Below are positions 63,696 through 64,000 of a stretch of DNA of 64,000 bases, piece after piece. How positions within the stretch are numbered: the stretch's first letter is position 1; the number at the start of each line of letters is the position of its first letter. Location: positions 1 to 64,000 of the forward strand of contig NZ_RQPI01000001.1 of assembly GCF_003854965.1 (NCBI RefSeq). Direction: 5' to 3'. Both the position numbers and the translations under genes were made by a program. This DNA is from Paenibacillus rhizophilus (lineage in GTDB: Bacteria > Bacillota > Bacilli > Paenibacillales > Paenibacillaceae). The notes under the pieces are model-generated. The model ran no database searches. It was given only the letters and a program-made list of their open reading frames with translations, and was not told the origin of the DNA.

Positions 63696-64000
63696 GTGCT
63701 TTTGTTATCGGTAGTTTCATCGGCAGTGGCACCGGGTCTGGCCTTGCTGATTTATTTTTACCTGAAGGACAAGTATGACCAGGAGCCGCTTCATATGGTG
63801 CTTAAGGTCTTTTTGCTGGGGCTGCTGATTGTGTTTCCGGTTATGATTATTCAAAGAGGGCTGTCATTAGGGCTGGATGCGGGTCCGTACACGGAATCGT
63901 TTTTGATTTCCGCCGGGGTGGAAGAGTGCCTGAAATGGTTCGTGATGTATCATATCATCTACAATCACACCGAGTTCGACGAGCCGTATGACGGTATTCT
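63696..64000 (+). CDS. prsW: Intramembrane protease PrsW, N-terminal part
   Basis: The first 101 codons are in the window; the gene runs off the end. It starts with GTG at 63696, 8 bases after GGGGAGG. The protein begins MLLLSVVSSAVAPGLALLIY with a cytoplasmic YFYLKDKYDQEPLHMVLKVF stretch, and then the glutamates in SAGVEECLKWFVMYHIIYNH, with a following FDEPYDGI block. These are the PrsW marks (EE motif and DEP-x-DG). In B. subtilis PrsW makes the first cut in anti-sigma factor RsiW. Here no rsiW/sigW pair is in view. Confidence 0.88.
   Translation, partial: MLLLSVVSSAVAPGLALLIYFYLKDKYDQEPLHMVLKVFLLGLLIVFPVMIIQRGLSLGLDAGPYTESFLISAGVEECLKWFVMYHIIYNHTEFDEPYDGI

Overview
The window is chromosomal DNA of a spore-forming, low-GC Gram-positive bacterium, most probably a Paenibacillus (genus inferred; no rRNA gene is present to prove it). 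The reasons are sporulation and germination genes (spoVAA, spoVAB, spoVAF, ytfJ/gerW, spmA, spmB, dacB), Gram-positive regulators (mecA, prsW, resDE), an FMN riboswitch, a T-box leader, GGAGG ribosome binding sites with frequent GTG and TTG starts, and a backbone gene order that follows Bacillus subtilis.

Layout. 1-5 kb is a mobile, decayed strip: the 3' end of a group II intron, an intact rifampicin phosphotransferase gene (rph), a broken IS110-type transposase and a deleted murG paralogue. 5-6.7 kb is a yoaS-yozG-yoaT-like operon. 6.9-12 kb holds asd (archaeal/fungal type), an APH-like kinase, a second-type pyruvate kinase, a [2Fe-2S] thioredoxin-fold protein and a GNAT enzyme. 12.4-16.9 kb holds an AI-2E family permease, a carboxylesterase, a DinB protein and a secreted stalk-domain protein. 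17.1-22.7 kb is spoVAA-spoVAB-spoVAF-lysA-ppiB. 23.4-26.9 kb is one LPXTG adhesin gene, followed by tldD-tldE and an AraC/GyrI regulator. 31.2-37 kb is the FMN riboswitch, ribD-ribE-ribBA-ribH, and scpA-scpB. 37.6-41.4 kb is an AT-rich island of broken genes (MFS transporter, two SDR enzymes) around an intact TetR regulator and an intact RibD-C reductase. 41.5-52.8 kb is ytfI-ytfJ, dacB-spmA-spmB, a mini amidase-like gene, rluB and resABCDE. 53-64 kb holds glpK, a chemoreceptor, serA with a T-box leader, a three-gene overlapping membrane/phosphoesterase set, a polysaccharide deacetylase lipoprotein, mecA and the start of prsW.

How the parts work together. The backbone combines spore envelope and germination functions with cytochrome c maturation and its redox two-component system, riboflavin synthesis under FMN control, chromosome condensation (ScpAB), and lysine and serine synthesis. 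Compared with B. subtilis the order spoVA-lysA-ppiB-rib-scpAB-dacB-spmAB-rluB-res is kept. spoVAC/AD/AE are absent between spoVAB and spoVAF, sigX does not follow resE, and accessory blocks have entered at three junctions.

I found no convincing new defence, secretion or biosynthetic system. The signals that stand out are the long acidic repeat extension fused to SpoVAF, three matching operator-like sites beside the TetR gene, a second strong promoter inside the serA leader that bypasses its T-box, a 29-codon ORF stop-start coupled to glpK, and a mini amidase-like gene beside spmAB.
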